Source: Geoglobus ahangari
GTDB taxonomy: Archaea > Halobacteriota > Archaeoglobi > Archaeoglobales > Archaeoglobaceae
Reading direction: 5' to 3'
Length of the DNA stretch: 64,000 bases
Assembly (NCBI RefSeq): GCF_001006045.1
Contig: NZ_CP011267.1
Span: forward strand, 1,426,001 to 1,490,000
The notes beneath the pieces were generated by a model. That model saw nothing but the letters and a program-made list of their open reading frames with translations. It was not told the DNA's origin and did no database searches. This document shows positions 42,345 to 51,316 of this stretch, piece after piece (the first letter of the stretch is position 1; every line of letters begins with the position of its first letter). Position numbers and translations under genes: made by a program.

Positions 42345-43459
42345 ACGAGATGCTCGAGGTTTCGGCTGTTGCGCTCATAGCCTTCGCCTCTCCAATAATC
42401 TCGCAGAAGGTGAAGGTTCCTGCGGTGATACTCGAAATTATGGCCGGTTTCGGCCTCGCAATGCTCTTCGGCAGCTTCGCAAGCTCGGAGTGGTTCGGCT
42501 TCTTCTCAGTCCTCGGCCTCATCTTCCTGATGTTCCTCTCCGGGCTCGAGATTGACTTTGCCCTCATCATCAGGAAGTCCAAGAGGTACTGGAAGGTTCC
42601 GATTTACGTCTTCTCATCCATAGCGCTCGCGTTCGCGCTCACATCTATTGCCGATTTGAACGTGATCTACGCCGTTTTTCTGGCCAACGTCTCACTCGGG
42701 ATAGTAATGCCGGTTCTGAAGGAGGCGGGGATGTCCTCGACAGAGTTCGGCCAGAAGATTTTGCTTGCAACCTTCGTAACAGACCTTGTGACGATATCCC
42801 TTCTCTCAGGAATCGCGCTCGGGTACAGGTCGAGCGGCTCTCAGATGGAGCTCCTCCTCCCACTCCTCCTCTTTCCAGCCTTCATCTTCGCCTACTACTT
42901 CGGCCGCTTCCTGATATGGCATTTCCCCGACTTCATGGCCCGATTCTTCGACGATCCGATGGAGCTCGGAGTGAGGGGGAGCTTTGCTATAATGATCATC
43001 TTCTCGGGGCTCGCGTACATACTCGGGAGCGAGGCGATTCTCGGGGCATTTCTTGCCGGAGCGCTCATATCCCTCGTCTTCAGAGGAGCGGGGAAGCTTG
43101 AGGAGAGCCTGATGGGGGTTGGCTATGGAATATTCATCCCTTTCTTCTTCATAAAAACGGGGGTGGACATGTTCAACAGCATAGGGGAGATGACTCTCTA
43201 CTTCCCCCTCTTCCTGCTCGCTCTCGGGCTCGTCGTGAAGGTGATTCCGGCGATCATACTCGTTCGGGACTTTGGGGCAATCAAGGCTCTCGGATTCGGC
43301 ATAATACAGAGCTCAAAGCTTGGGCTGACGCTGGCAGGGGCTGAGATAGCGAGGGAGCTGGGGATAATAAGCTCCGGAGAGGCGGTGAGCATAGCCCTCT
43401 GGACGGTCATCTCCGCCCTCGTCTTCCCGACAGCATTCAGATTGATGGTGAGAGAATGA
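42341..43459 (+). CDS. CPA2-type Na+(K+)/H+ antiporter
   Basis: 372 residues with about twelve hydrophobic helices. Family marks: FLSGLEID near 65-72 (helix 3), the helix with LLATFVTDLVTISLL near 140-155, in which Asp is the likely ion-binding residue, and GAFLAGALIS near 240-249. It has no cytoplasmic domain; that part is supplied by the RCK/USP-like gene before it (4-nt overlap). Ion specificity cannot be read. The following FAD enzyme gene also overlaps by 4 nt. Confidence 0.88.
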   Translation: MNEMLEVSAVALIAFASPIISQKVKVPAVILEIMAGFGLAMLFGSFASSEWFGFFSVLGLIFLMFLSGLEIDFALIIRKSKRYWKVPIYVFSSIALAFALTSIADLNVIYAVFLANVSLGIVMPVLKEAGMSSTEFGQKILLATFVTDLVTISLLSGIALGYRSSGSQMELLLPLLLFPAFIFAYYFGRFLIWHFPDFMARFFDDPMELGVRGSFAIMIIFSGLAYILGSEAILGAFLAGALISLVFRGAGKLEESLMGVGYGIFIPFFFIKTGVDMFNSIGEMTLYFPLFLLALGLVVKVIPAIILVRDFGAIKALGFGIIQSSKLGLTLAGAEIARELGIISSGEAVSIALWTVISALVFPTAFRLMVRE

Positions 43460-44673
43460 GAGTCGCTGTGGTTGGTGCCGGGCTTGCCGGACTGAACGCG
43501 GCCAGAATGCTCTCAGAGTACTGCAAAGTTGACGTGTATGAGGCCGGTGAGGTGGGTGGGCTTGCCGGCTCGTACTGTGCTGGCAGGTACTGCATAGAGG
43601 CCTTTTACCACCACTTCTTCAGGGGTGATGAATACCTTCTCTCCCTGATCGACGAGCTCGGGCTTGGCGGGAAGGTGGTGTGGAGGGTCGCGAAGGTCGG
43701 TCAGGAGTTTCAGGGCAGGATATATCCGCTCAACACGCCTGTGGAGATACTCGCGTATCCGGGTATGAGCCTTCTGGACAAGGTCAGGCTCACGGCCTTC
43801 ACGCTGAAGGCGAGGAGGAAGAGGTTTGAGGAGTACGATGACGTCGGGGTTCTTGACGGGCTTAGGGGGGATGCGGGCGAGAGGCTGATAGAGCGGTTCT
43901 TCATGCCTCTCCTGAGGTCAAAGTTCGGCGATAACTTCGAGAGAGTTAGCTACGCGTGGCTTCTGGCGAGGGTATCGCTCAGGAGCAACAGGAAGCTGAG
44001 CGGTGAGGAGCTCGGCTACCTGAGGGGCGGGATGTACCAACTTGTCGAGAAGCTCTCCGAGGGGCTCAACGTGGTGAGGGAGAGAGCTGCTGTGAAAAAG
44101 ACCTCGAGGTGGAGCGTTAACGGGAGGGAGTATGATGCCGTCATCTACACGGCACCACTGCCAGAGCTCGGGGAGCTTGCTAAAACTCTCGGGATTGCGG
44201 AGGTTGAGTATCAGAGCAGCATCTGCCTCCTGCTCGGAATGGACGAGAGCTTCACTGACAGCCTGTACTGGGTGAACTACAGCAGTGCACCTTTTGGAGC
44301 GACAATCGAGCACACAAACTTCATGCCGCTCGAGGACTACGGGGAGCGCCTGATGTACGTCGCCTCCTACACAACCCCGGACAGGGTGCTGGAGATGAGC
44401 GACGAGGAAGTGTTCAGGACGTACACGAGGCATCTTGAAAGATACGGCCTTGATGCTGAGGGGATCAGGTGGTGGAAGGTGTTCAGGGCGAAGTACAGTG
44501 GGCCGGTATACGAGAGGGGATTCAGGAGGAAGATCACACCCTACAGGGTCGCCGAGGGGTTTTACGTTGCCGGAATGACGTCTGAGGCCAACTACCCGGA
44601 GAGGAGCATGAACGGGAGTCTGCTCGCCGGGAAGAAGGCTGCGGAGCAGCTCATATCAGACCTTCTCTCTTAG
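43456..44673 (+). CDS. FAD-dependent oxidoreductase, amine oxidase/protoporphyrinogen oxidase-like
   Basis: 405 residues. FAD loop GAGLAGLNAA at 7-16, then GGLAGSYCAGRY near 35-46, and the closing FAD segment VAGMTSEANYPERSMNGSLLAGKKAA near 370-395. Relatives include phytoene desaturase-, UDP-galactopyranose mutase- and sugar-lipid-linked flavoproteins; substrate unknown. A cysteine pair (C49 area) sits near FAD. Overlap by 4 nt with the antiporter places it in that operon, with no obvious metabolic link. Confidence 0.8.
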   Translation: MRVAVVGAGLAGLNAARMLSEYCKVDVYEAGEVGGLAGSYCAGRYCIEAFYHHFFRGDEYLLSLIDELGLGGKVVWRVAKVGQEFQGRIYPLNTPVEILAYPGMSLLDKVRLTAFTLKARRKRFEEYDDVGVLDGLRGDAGERLIERFFMPLLRSKFGDNFERVSYAWLLARVSLRSNRKLSGEELGYLRGGMYQLVEKLSEGLNVVRERAAVKKTSRWSVNGREYDAVIYTAPLPELGELAKTLGIAEVEYQSSICLLLGMDESFTDSLYWVNYSSAPFGATIEHTNFMPLEDYGERLMYVASYTTPDRVLEMSDEEVFRTYTRHLERYGLDAEGIRWWKVFRAKYSGPVYERGFRRKITPYRVAEGFYVAGMTSEANYPERSMNGSLLAGKKAAEQLISDLLS

Positions 44674-45562
44674 CCATCTCCACCTCGAGGTCATACTCCG
44701 TTTTTATCCCCATTTCGTTGAGAATCTCGCTCGCCTCCTCCACGCTCCTCGTGTGGTTCAGTGCCTTCGCCATTCTGCTCCTCTCGTAAACATCCCTGAG
44801 GTTCAGGTAGAAGACGAGGGAATTGAGAATGGACACCTCAATCTCATGCTCCCCCCAGAGCCTGTAGCTTCCGCGAAATCCGGTACGGGCGAGGGCTGGT
44901 ATCCTCGAGGCCTCGCTCTCGACGTTATTGAGGAACTGCATGAAGTCCCGATCGACCTCCACCATGCTGACCCCGTAAATCGAGCCGTGAAGCTCGGACA
45001 GGTAGAATTCGATCGTCTCTCTTTCAAGCTCCCCGTCGCTCCCGAAGCCAACGATGGCGAGGATTGAATTCAGGTCTCGCAGTGCTGACAGCATCATTGA
45101 GTCAGCGAGCGGGCTGACGAGGTTCTCCTCCCCACCGAGGGCGAGCGAGTCTCCGCCAGCGTCGACAGCAATCACCAGATCCACCTCGCGCTCATCCACG
45201 AACTCCTCGATGTCCCGCTTCAGGCTCGCTACCCCCTCATTTATGCTCACCGCAAGAACCCTCTCCTTCAGGAAGGATGCCACCTGTGAGACTATCGGCT
45301 CGATCCTCCCGATCCTCTCCCCTCCCCTTACGAACCCGAGGGTTTCCTTCACGATCTCCACGCCTTCAATCTCCCTGACGCTCCTCGGTCCCGGCTTCCT
45401 GTCCCTCCTGAACCTCTCCCAGACCACTCCACCGCAGATGCACTCGACTCCAAACCTTTCGAGAAATCCTCTTACGTACAGCGTGCTTATGACGTCCCCT
45501 CCCCCACCGATGCCTATGAGAAGTGCCCTGTTGGCGTCTGAGGCAATGTCCAGCAACCTCAC
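44651..45562 (-). CDS. DUF1152 protein
   Basis: 303 residues. A nucleotide-loop-like GIGGGGDVIST at 17-27 and DLVIAVDAGGDSLALGGEE near 124-142 are marks of the DUF1152 family, which is mostly archaeal and uncharacterised. A helical C-terminal part (about 240-303) completes it. The end overlaps the FAD enzyme gene by 23 nt (convergent). The upstream gap of 71 bases separates it from the divergent carbonic-anhydrase-like gene. Confidence 0.8.
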   Translation of the reverse strand: MRLLDIASDANRALLIGIGGGGDVISTLYVRGFLERFGVECICGGVVWERFRRDRKPGPRSVREIEGVEIVKETLGFVRGGERIGRIEPIVSQVASFLKERVLAVSINEGVASLKRDIEEFVDEREVDLVIAVDAGGDSLALGGEENLVSPLADSMMLSALRDLNSILAIVGFGSDGELERETIEFYLSELHGSIYGVSMVEVDRDFMQFLNNVESEASRIPALARTGFRGSYRLWGEHEIEVSILNSLVFYLNLRDVYERSRMAKALNHTRSVEEASEILNEMGIKTEYDLEVEMAKREGLI

Positions 45563-45633
45563 GAACCGTCAGTTGTGGGAGGGGAAGATATCGTTTTCGA
45601 AAGGTTAATCTGCTGTAGAGCCATTCCGCGGTT

Positions 45634-46116
45634 ATGAGGAAGGGTGAGCGGGTTTTCATCGCCGATACCGCTGTGATCAAGGGCGATGTGGAGATCGGCG
45701 ATGACTCGAGCGTGTGGTTCAATGCGGTGATAAGGGGAGACCTCGACAAGGTTGTTATCGGCAGGAGAACCAACGTGCAGGACAACGCTGTGATACACGT
45801 GGACGAGGGCTTTCCGACGGTGGTGGGCGACAACGTGACCATAGGGCATTCCGCAGTCGTTCACGGTTGCAGGATCTCGGACAATGTCCTCGTTGGGATG
45901 AATGCGGTCGTGCTTAACGGGGCTGAGATTGGCGAGTACTCGATTGTTGGTGCCGGAGCCGTTGTGACGGGAAAGAAGTTCCCCGAGAGGTCGCTAATTC
46001 TCGGAGTGCCTGCAAAGGTTGTTAGAGAGATCACGGATCAGGAGATGGAGCTCATAGAGAGGAGCTGGAAGGAGTACCTTAAGCTCAAGGACAGGTACCT
46101 CTCGAATACGCTTTAG
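45634..46116 (+). CDS. Gamma-class carbonic anhydrase-like protein
   Basis: 160 residues of left-handed beta-helix with hexapeptide repeats and a C-terminal helix. The three zinc-ligand His of the gamma class are seen: one in DNAVIHVD near 52-59, two in TIGHSAVVHG near 71-80. The Arg/Asp pair in VIRGDLDKVVIG is also conserved. It may hydrate CO2 or be a related CamH/PaaY-type protein. No acidic proton-shuttle loop of the Cam type is present. Single gene with its own promoter region. Confidence 0.87.
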   Translation: MRKGERVFIADTAVIKGDVEIGDDSSVWFNAVIRGDLDKVVIGRRTNVQDNAVIHVDEGFPTVVGDNVTIGHSAVVHGCRISDNVLVGMNAVVLNGAEIGEYSIVGAGAVVTGKKFPERSLILGVPAKVVREITDQEMELIERSWKEYLKLKDRYLSNTL

Positions 46117-46154
46117 CTGCGAACACTTTTCTCATTATCATTTCTTTAGAAACA

Positions 46155-46162
46155 TTTTTATA
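46155..46162 (+). promoter_or_regulatory. TATA box ahead of the structured RNA candidate
   Basis: TTTTTATA at 46155-46162 predicts transcription from about 46180-46185, at the left arm of a 9-bp inverted repeat. No coding frame of note lies between it and 46272. Confidence 0.5.
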
Positions 46163-46178
46163 GGAGGACATCGATAGT

Positions 46179-46271
46179 ACAGTGTCCGACAACTGGGGGA
46201 CAAAATACCACCCATGGCATCCATCGGGTGGCGGCGGGGTGACGGTGGGGGGACACTGTCCTCCCCTTTTT
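46179..46271 (+). ncRNA. Candidate structured RNA or leader with terminator before cdrS-ftsZ
   Basis: ACAGTGTCC (46179-46187) is the exact reverse complement of GGACACTGT (46251-46259). Inside, CCACCC-ATGG (46208-46217) pairs with CCAT-(C)-GGGTGG (46221-46231), forming a 10-bp hairpin with a 3-nt loop and one bulge. GGTGG at 46244-46248 could pair with CCACC instead, giving an alternative fold. TTTTT at 46267-46271 follows the outer stem like a terminator. I do not recognise an RNA family. A second TATA lies after it, so this may be an independent small RNA or an attenuator. Confidence 0.5.
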
Positions 46272-46273
46272 CG

Positions 46274-46281
46274 TTTAAAAA
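46274..46281 (+). promoter_or_regulatory. Second TATA-like element, directly before cdrS
   Basis: tttaaaaa lies about 21-28 nt before ATG 46302, giving a possible leaderless cdrS-ftsZ message that would leave out the structured element. GGAG at about 46281-46284 overlaps it and could serve as a ribosome site for a longer transcript. Confidence 0.4.
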
Positions 46282-46295
46282 GGAGCTGAAACACA

Positions 46296-46490
46296 ATGAG
46301 AATGAGAAAGATCTCCATAAGGATCACGGATCAGCAGTACGAGTTTATCGAGTCCCTCGTTGCTATGGGGGACTATGCGAATGCAAGCGAGGTCATCAGG
46401 GAGGCTCTCAGGATCTTCATCAACCAGAAGAAGAAGGAGCTGAAGGAGCTTATGGGTGATGAAATAAAGTGGATGGGGGAGAATGTATGA
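46296..46490 (+). CDS. Ribbon-helix-helix regulator, CdrS-like
   Basis: 64 residues (ATG 46296 or 46302). Ribbon-helix-helix fold: [19 protein letters not shown], then [14 protein letters not shown], plus a helical basic tail. In haloarchaea the RHH protein CdrS is encoded next to ftsZ2 and controls cell-division genes; the same arrangement is here, with 4-nt overlap into ftsZ. The function is by analogy. ATG 46302 would fit the leaderless start from tttaaaaa at 46274-46281. Confidence 0.85.
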   Translation: MRMRKISIRITDQQYEFIESLVAMGDYANASEVIREALRIFINQKKKELKELMGDEIKWMGENV

Positions 46491-47638
46491 AGTCGTTTAT
46501 TAGGGAGGCGCAGGAGTATTATAGGAAGGAGCTGCAGAGCAGAATGGACAACTTCTCGTTTGAGGAGTTTGGAACACCGAACATAATTGTTGTGGGCTGC
46601 GGTGGGAGTGGTAACAACACCGTGAACAGGCTGAAGAATCTGGGTGTTGATGGTGTAACGACCATAGCCATAAACACCGACAGGCAGCACCTCGAGATGA
46701 TAAAGGCCGACAAGAAGGTTCTGATCGGCAGGAGCATAACCAAGGGGCTTGGAGCCGGTGGTTATCCGGAGATCGGGAGGAAGGCGGCTGAGCTTGCAAG
46801 GGGGACTCTCGAGGAGCTCCTTGCCGGTGCGAACCTCGTCTTCGTCTGCGCAGGGCTTGGAGGTGGAACCGGTACGGGCTCAGCGCCCGTAGTTGCTGAG
46901 ATCGCGAAGAAGCAGGGTGCGATCGTCATAGGGATGGTTCAGACACCGTTCAAGGTCGAGAGGGCGAGGATCGGTAAGGCGATGGAGGGGCTTGAGGAGC
47001 TGAAGAAGCATGCCGACACCGTCATCGTGCTGGACAACAACAAGCTCCTCGAGTACGTGCCAAACCTGCCCATAGAGCAGGCGTTCAGCGTGATGGATCA
47101 GATTGTGGCCGAGACTATCAAGGGCATAGTGGACACGATAACCAAGCCGTCGCTCATGAACATCGACTTTGCAGACGTCAGGGCGATAATGGAGCACGGT
47201 GGCGTGGCTGTGATGCTCGTCGGAGAGGCGAAGTCCCAGAACAAGGCGAGTGAGGTCGTGAGGGACTGCCTGTCCCACCCGCTGCTCGAGGTGGACTACA
47301 GGGGAGCGACCGGAGCGCTCATCCACATAACCGGTGGGCCCGATCTGACAATAAAGGAGGCCGAGGAGATAGTGAACAACCTCACGTTTGAGATCTCAGA
47401 CAACGCGATGGTTATCTGGGGAGCGAGGATATCCAAGGAGTTTGAGGGAATAGTGAGGGTGACGGCGATAATGACCGGTGTGAGCCCCGAGAGGATCTTC
47501 AATGTCGAGGAGGAGTACGCCCACTACGGCTACGGAGGGAACGGAAAAAAAGCTGAGGTTCAGGCATACAGCTCTAACGGAAGACAGCCCGTCCCCTCAA
47601 TGGTGGCGAAGAACTACAACGGCATCGACGTGCTTTAA
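46487..47638 (+). CDS. ftsZ: Cell division GTPase FtsZ
   Basis: 383 residues from ATG 46487, which overlaps the RHH stop as ATGA. Tubulin signature GGGTGTGS near 125-132, N-terminal [15 protein letters not shown] near 35-49 and NTDRQHL near 63-69; the T7 catalytic loop lies at [12 protein letters not shown]. An N-terminal 30-residue extension and a Gly/Ser/Asn-rich tail (GYGGNGKK) flank the core. It polymerises into the division ring. Linkage to the CdrS-like gene suggests the FtsZ2 type. The window holds only this one ftsZ. Confidence 0.95.
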   Translation: MKSFIREAQEYYRKELQSRMDNFSFEEFGTPNIIVVGCGGSGNNTVNRLKNLGVDGVTTIAINTDRQHLEMIKADKKVLIGRSITKGLGAGGYPEIGRKAAELARGTLEELLAGANLVFVCAGLGGGTGTGSAPVVAEIAKKQGAIVIGMVQTPFKVERARIGKAMEGLEELKKHADTVIVLDNNKLLEYVPNLPIEQAFSVMDQIVAETIKGIVDTITKPSLMNIDFADVRAIMEHGGVAVMLVGEAKSQNKASEVVRDCLSHPLLEVDYRGATGALIHITGGPDLTIKEAEEIVNNLTFEISDNAMVIWGARISKEFEGIVRVTAIMTGVSPERIFNVEEEYAHYGYGGNGKKAEVQAYSSNGRQPVPSMVAKNYNGIDVL

Positions 47639-47673
47639 AAACCCTTTTATTCATTTTTGCACCTCTTTTTTAC

Positions 47674-47976
47674 ATGCTCGTCGAGCTCTCAGTCGTCCCG
47701 ATCGGTGTTGGTGAGTCGCTCAGCGAGTACGTCGCTGAAGCTTTAAAGGTGATAGAGGGAAGGGGGTTGAAGTACGAGCTGTCCTCTATGGGCACGGTTG
47801 TCGAGCTCAAGGACTACAGGGAGCTGGGAGAGCTCATGCAGGAGATCAACGACAGGCTCGTGGAAAGGGGCGCTGGCAGGGTGTACATGGTCGTTAAGGT
47901 GGACTACAGGCTCAGGGGAGGAAGCATAGAGGGCAAGAAGAAATCCGTGGAGGAGAAGCTCAGACGATCTCCATGA
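47674..47976 (+). CDS. MTH1187-family thiamine-binding protein
   Basis: 100 residues: an MTH1187/YkoF-like ferredoxin-type fold (VELSVVPIGVGESLSEYVAEAL, then YELSSMGTVVELKDYRELGELM). Relatives bind thiamine or its precursors and may supply them to transporters. It has its own short upstream region after ftsZ. The last 17 coding bases overlap the end of reverse gyrase (convergent). Confidence 0.88.
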   Translation: MLVELSVVPIGVGESLSEYVAEALKVIEGRGLKYELSSMGTVVELKDYRELGELMQEINDRLVERGAGRVYMVVKVDYRLRGGSIEGKKKSVEEKLRRSP

Positions 47977-50900
47977 TCTCGTCGTAAAGCTCTCTGATGA
48001 CTTCCAGGTAGTCTGCCCTTCCCTCCTCTACCTCGTCCATCTTCTCCTCAAGGAGCTTCGTCCTCTCCTCAGAGACGAACTTTCCGTAGTTCCTTGAGAG
48101 GTAGTCGAACACCTTCCTCCCGGTGTCGGTTGGAATGAGCCTTCCATTCCTCTCGATGACGTACCTCCGCATGAACAGCTTCTCCACTATCGTCGCGTAG
48201 GTGGATGGCCTGCCAATTCCCCTCTCCTTCATCAGGGTTATTATGTCCGACTGGGTGTACAGCGGAGCCTTGGGAACCGTCAGAATTCTCGCCCTAACCC
48301 TCCTCGTTCCCTCCGGGAGCTCCTCCCTGACCCATACCGATTTGTAGAGCTCGTAAGCCCTCCCCTCAGCCCTGATGACCCTCTCCTCCTCGATATCCCT
48401 TCCGTCTGCCCTTATCCTGTATCTTACCACCTCGACCCTGTAGTTTCTGCACTGGCTTGCCATGAACCTCCTGAATATGAGGTCGTAAAGGGCGAGGTGT
48501 CTCCTCGTGATCCCCTCTACTTGAATCACACCCTCCTGAATGAGTCTCTGCAGGTCGTACCTGTCGAGTGGCCTCGTTGGCCTTATGCACTCATGTGCCC
48601 CCTCCTTCTCCCACCTCCTGCCATGAAAGTCCTCCCCGAGGTACTCTCTTGCGATCCTCAGCCCGACATCGCTGACCGTCGTCGAATCCGTCCTGTGGTA
48701 GGTTATGAGACCGCTCTCGAAGAGCTGCTGTGCGAGCCTCATAACCTCTCCTGCAGACATCTTCAGAATCGCGTTGGCATCTCTCAGCATCGCATCCGTC
48801 GTGTATGGGGGCAGGGGTGTTCTCTCCTCCTCCCTTCTCTCAACGGCCTCTATCTCGATCGTGAACTCCTGCAGGTCGAAGTCGTCTATGTAGATTCCGA
48901 GCTCCTCGACGAAGGCTACCTTCTTCCTCTGCTTGTTCTCCTCAGCCCTCTCGATTATCCAGCCGAGCACAGGTGTCTGGGCTCTGCCGGCAGACAGGTT
49001 TCTGTTATCAAACCTCTCCCACAGCTTCTGACTCAACACGAAGCCTATCCACCTGTCCTCGACCCTCCTCACGATCTGAGCCTTAACCCTGTTCTCATCT
49101 ATGTCCCTCAAACTTTTCAGGGCCTCGTTTATGGCCTTCCTCGTCACCTCGTGGAACTCGGCCCTCTTCACCTCCCCGCAGCCCCTGAGCAGGTTGGCGA
49201 GATCCCACGCTATCTTCTCCCCCTCGGCATCAGGGTCGGTTCCAATTATCACATGCCCCGTCTGCTTCGCTATTTTCCTCAGAAACTCTATTCTTCTCCT
49301 CGAGTCGTCCACGTTCCTGCTGCCGCACTTGGGACAATTCTCCCTCTCCTCCGTGAACTGGTACGAGCAGTCCCTGCACCTCTTTATGGATGCGTAGATT
49401 GGCCTGAAAACCCCGTCGCTCACCTCGACTCCGTGAAACGCTCTGTTGGTTATCAGATCGGTGACGTGGCCAAGGCTGGCCGTGACGAGCAGAACCCTCT
49501 CGGGAGTTGGAACCTCGTACGCTATAACCACGCTCTCACCGTCGCTCATGGCCTTGATGCTGGGCTGTCCAAAGAATCTCGCTATCTGCTTGGCCTTCGT
49601 GGGGCTCTCGACGATGAAGAGAGTGGGCTTTATTATGTCCTTCGCCTTGTCCCTCTCCCTGAACCTCCTCCTCGACTCGTCTATTTCCCTTATCAGGCTC
49701 TCAAAGTCCACCTCATCCTTGCTCTTGAATTCAATGTCGTAGTACCTCGCCCTCTCGATGAACGCCCTCAGCACGTCTCCATCTCCCTCGAGCAGGAAGC
49801 TCGCGCCCTTTGTTATTCCTCCTGCGAAAAGCCTCGAAGCCCTGCCAGAGCCCTGAATGTATGTCCTGATGTCCGGGAAGATGACCTCGCTTTCCCTCAC
49901 AACCACGTCCTTTCTCTCAACCGCCTGCCCGCCCCTGACCAGCTCCTTGAGAACCGACCTCAGCTCCTGCTCCTGACTCTGGCTCAGGCTGTTGAGGTAT
50001 GGAACGAACCTCTTCACCCTCTCATCTTCCCTGAATATCAGCGCCAGCACCCTCAGCATGTTCGGGCTGATGGAGTCTATGTCGTCGATCCTGACCCTGA
50101 ACACCGGCGCCTTCACGAAGACGACGAACCTTATTATCTCCGGCAGGTCAAGCCCCCTCACGAGAGTGCCGTAGTAGTAGGCTGTGCCGACGAGGTAGTC
50201 CAGCTCACCCCGCTCAAACAGCTCGTAGTCCTTCTTTGATTTCGAGCTCACAATCCCGATTCTGAACTCGTCCCTGAGCTGCTCGTGGATCCTCTCAGCA
50301 TCCTCCGAGCTCTGAGCGTAGATTATCCCTCCTCTGCCCATCATCCTCAGAATGGACTTCAGCTCCTCCACATCGTCTTTCTCGACCGCGATGTCCTCTA
50401 TGTTTCTGACCGCATGCGTCGTTGAGCCGACGTCGAAGTTGAGCAGCTCCCTGAAGAGCTTCACCTTCTGGCCCTTTTTTGCCGTTGCCGTTGAAACCAT
50501 CAGAACGCCCTTTGCCTCCCCCTTCCACCCCTCCTTGGTTTTGCGGAACCCGAGGAGGTGCAGAATTCTGTCCACATTCCTCGAGGCCTTCAGGACTGCG
50601 TCAACGTCATCCACGAATATGAAGCCGAACGTTCCCCTGATCTCTCCAAAGTTTCTTGAGAGGAATGCTGTGGTTGTTATCAGGATGCTGTATTTCCCGG
50701 ATCTCAGCAGCTCGTGGAACTTCTCCTTCTCAGCCTTTTTCATCCCTCCGTGGTAGTAGAGGACGGTTATCTCGCCTTCTTCATTCATCCCCACGTCTAT
50801 GCCGAGCTTTTCTGAGAAGTCGGAGATCTTCTCAGCAGCCTGAGCCACGAGGAGGGAGGTGGGGAACAGCAGGTATGATCTCCTCCCTTTCTTTGCAAGA

Positions 50901-51181
50901 AAGAGTGACATCAGGATTCCGAAAGAAGTTTTCCCGATTCCTGTTGGTGCGACAGCCGCAAAGCTCTCCTTCTGGAAGATTCTCCTCGCCCAGAACAGCT
51001 GGATGCTCCTCGGCTCTCCGACAGCTTTTCTGAAAAACTCGGAGAATTCTTCGGTTAGCCTGTCAACGTAATGAGCGCAAAGGGGAGTGTGCTTTTTCAG
51101 GCAAATTTTCCTCTCGATCTCCTCATCTGTCAGTGTTGAGTGGCATATGCTGCACAGATTCTCGTACTTTGCGAAAATCAT
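47960..51181 (-). CDS. rgy: Reverse gyrase
   Basis: 1073 residues, full length. An N-terminal zinc finger (CSICHSTL...C..H) and SF2 helicase part with Walker A PTGIGKTSFG near 79-88 and DDVD box are followed by a topoisomerase IA part from about 530: FIVESPTKAKQIARFF, a second zinc finger (CRDC...CPKC), SAGRAQTPVLGW, and GLITYHRTDS with the active-site Tyr near 835. It introduces positive supercoils and is the hallmark of hyperthermophiles. The TATA (minus strand, 51203-51212) is about 25 nt before the ATG. It overlaps the thiamine-binding gene at its end. Confidence 0.97.
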   Translation of the reverse strand: MIFAKYENLCSICHSTLTDEEIERKICLKKHTPLCAHYVDRLTEEFSEFFRKAVGEPRSIQLFWARRIFQKESFAAVAPTGIGKTSFGILMSLFLAKKGRRSYLLFPTSLLVAQAAEKISDFSEKLGIDVGMNEEGEITVLYYHGGMKKAEKEKFHELLRSGKYSILITTTAFLSRNFGEIRGTFGFIFVDDVDAVLKASRNVDRILHLLGFRKTKEGWKGEAKGVLMVSTATAKKGQKVKLFRELLNFDVGSTTHAVRNIEDIAVEKDDVEELKSILRMMGRGGIIYAQSSEDAERIHEQLRDEFRIGIVSSKSKKDYELFERGELDYLVGTAYYYGTLVRGLDLPEIIRFVVFVKAPVFRVRIDDIDSISPNMLRVLALIFREDERVKRFVPYLNSLSQSQEQELRSVLKELVRGGQAVERKDVVVRESEVIFPDIRTYIQGSGRASRLFAGGITKGASFLLEGDGDVLRAFIERARYYDIEFKSKDEVDFESLIREIDESRRRFRERDKAKDIIKPTLFIVESPTKAKQIARFFGQPSIKAMSDGESVVIAYEVPTPERVLLVTASLGHVTDLITNRAFHGVEVSDGVFRPIYASIKRCRDCSYQFTEERENCPKCGSRNVDDSRRRIEFLRKIAKQTGHVIIGTDPDAEGEKIAWDLANLLRGCGEVKRAEFHEVTRKAINEALKSLRDIDENRVKAQIVRRVEDRWIGFVLSQKLWERFDNRNLSAGRAQTPVLGWIIERAEENKQRKKVAFVEELGIYIDDFDLQEFTIEIEAVERREEERTPLPPYTTDAMLRDANAILKMSAGEVMRLAQQLFESGLITYHRTDSTTVSDVGLRIAREYLGEDFHGRRWEKEGAHECIRPTRPLDRYDLQRLIQEGVIQVEGITRRHLALYDLIFRRFMASQCRNYRVEVVRYRIRADGRDIEEERVIRAEGRAYELYKSVWVREELPEGTRRVRARILTVPKAPLYTQSDIITLMKERGIGRPSTYATIVEKLFMRRYVIERNGRLIPTDTGRKVFDYLSRNYGKFVSEERTKLLEEKMDEVEEGRADYLEVIRELYDEIMEIV

Positions 51182-51235
51182 CAGAGAAGGTTCTGAAAGG
51201 TCGTTTTAAATGTTTCCGTAAAAATGTAGAAGTGG

Positions 51236-51316
51236 TTATTTCCTGCGTGCTATGGTCATGGCTGCAAGTGTCAGGAGTGCTGCGGGGGTTTCAAAGCCCA
51301 ATGACAAAGCTACCAC
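51236..51316 (-). pseudogene. Out-of-frame hydrophobic tail after cbiZ
   Basis: One base out of phase with the end of cbiZ, this frame reads VVALSLGFETPAALLTLAAM and then TIARRK before a stop at 51236-51238. It is a hydrophobic helix followed by Arg-Arg-Lys and preceded by GFE, the pattern of PGF-CTERM-type anchors. It has no promoter, ribosome site or start of its own. One added base in GGAAAG (51317-51322) would join it to cbiZ. It may be a frameshifted tail or a gene remnant. Confidence 0.4.

Noticed and set aside
46179-46271. H/ACA guide RNA or known riboswitch before cdrS-ftsZ
   Set aside because: The internal loops are about 20 nt on each side and not of pocket size, no ACA follows the lower stem, and no known riboswitch core is recognised. 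Kept only as a structured RNA candidate.
48497-50239. 580-residue open frame antisense to reverse gyrase
   Set aside because: Composition is Pro/Leu/Arg-rich nonsense, and the opposite strand encodes a full conserved reverse gyrase.
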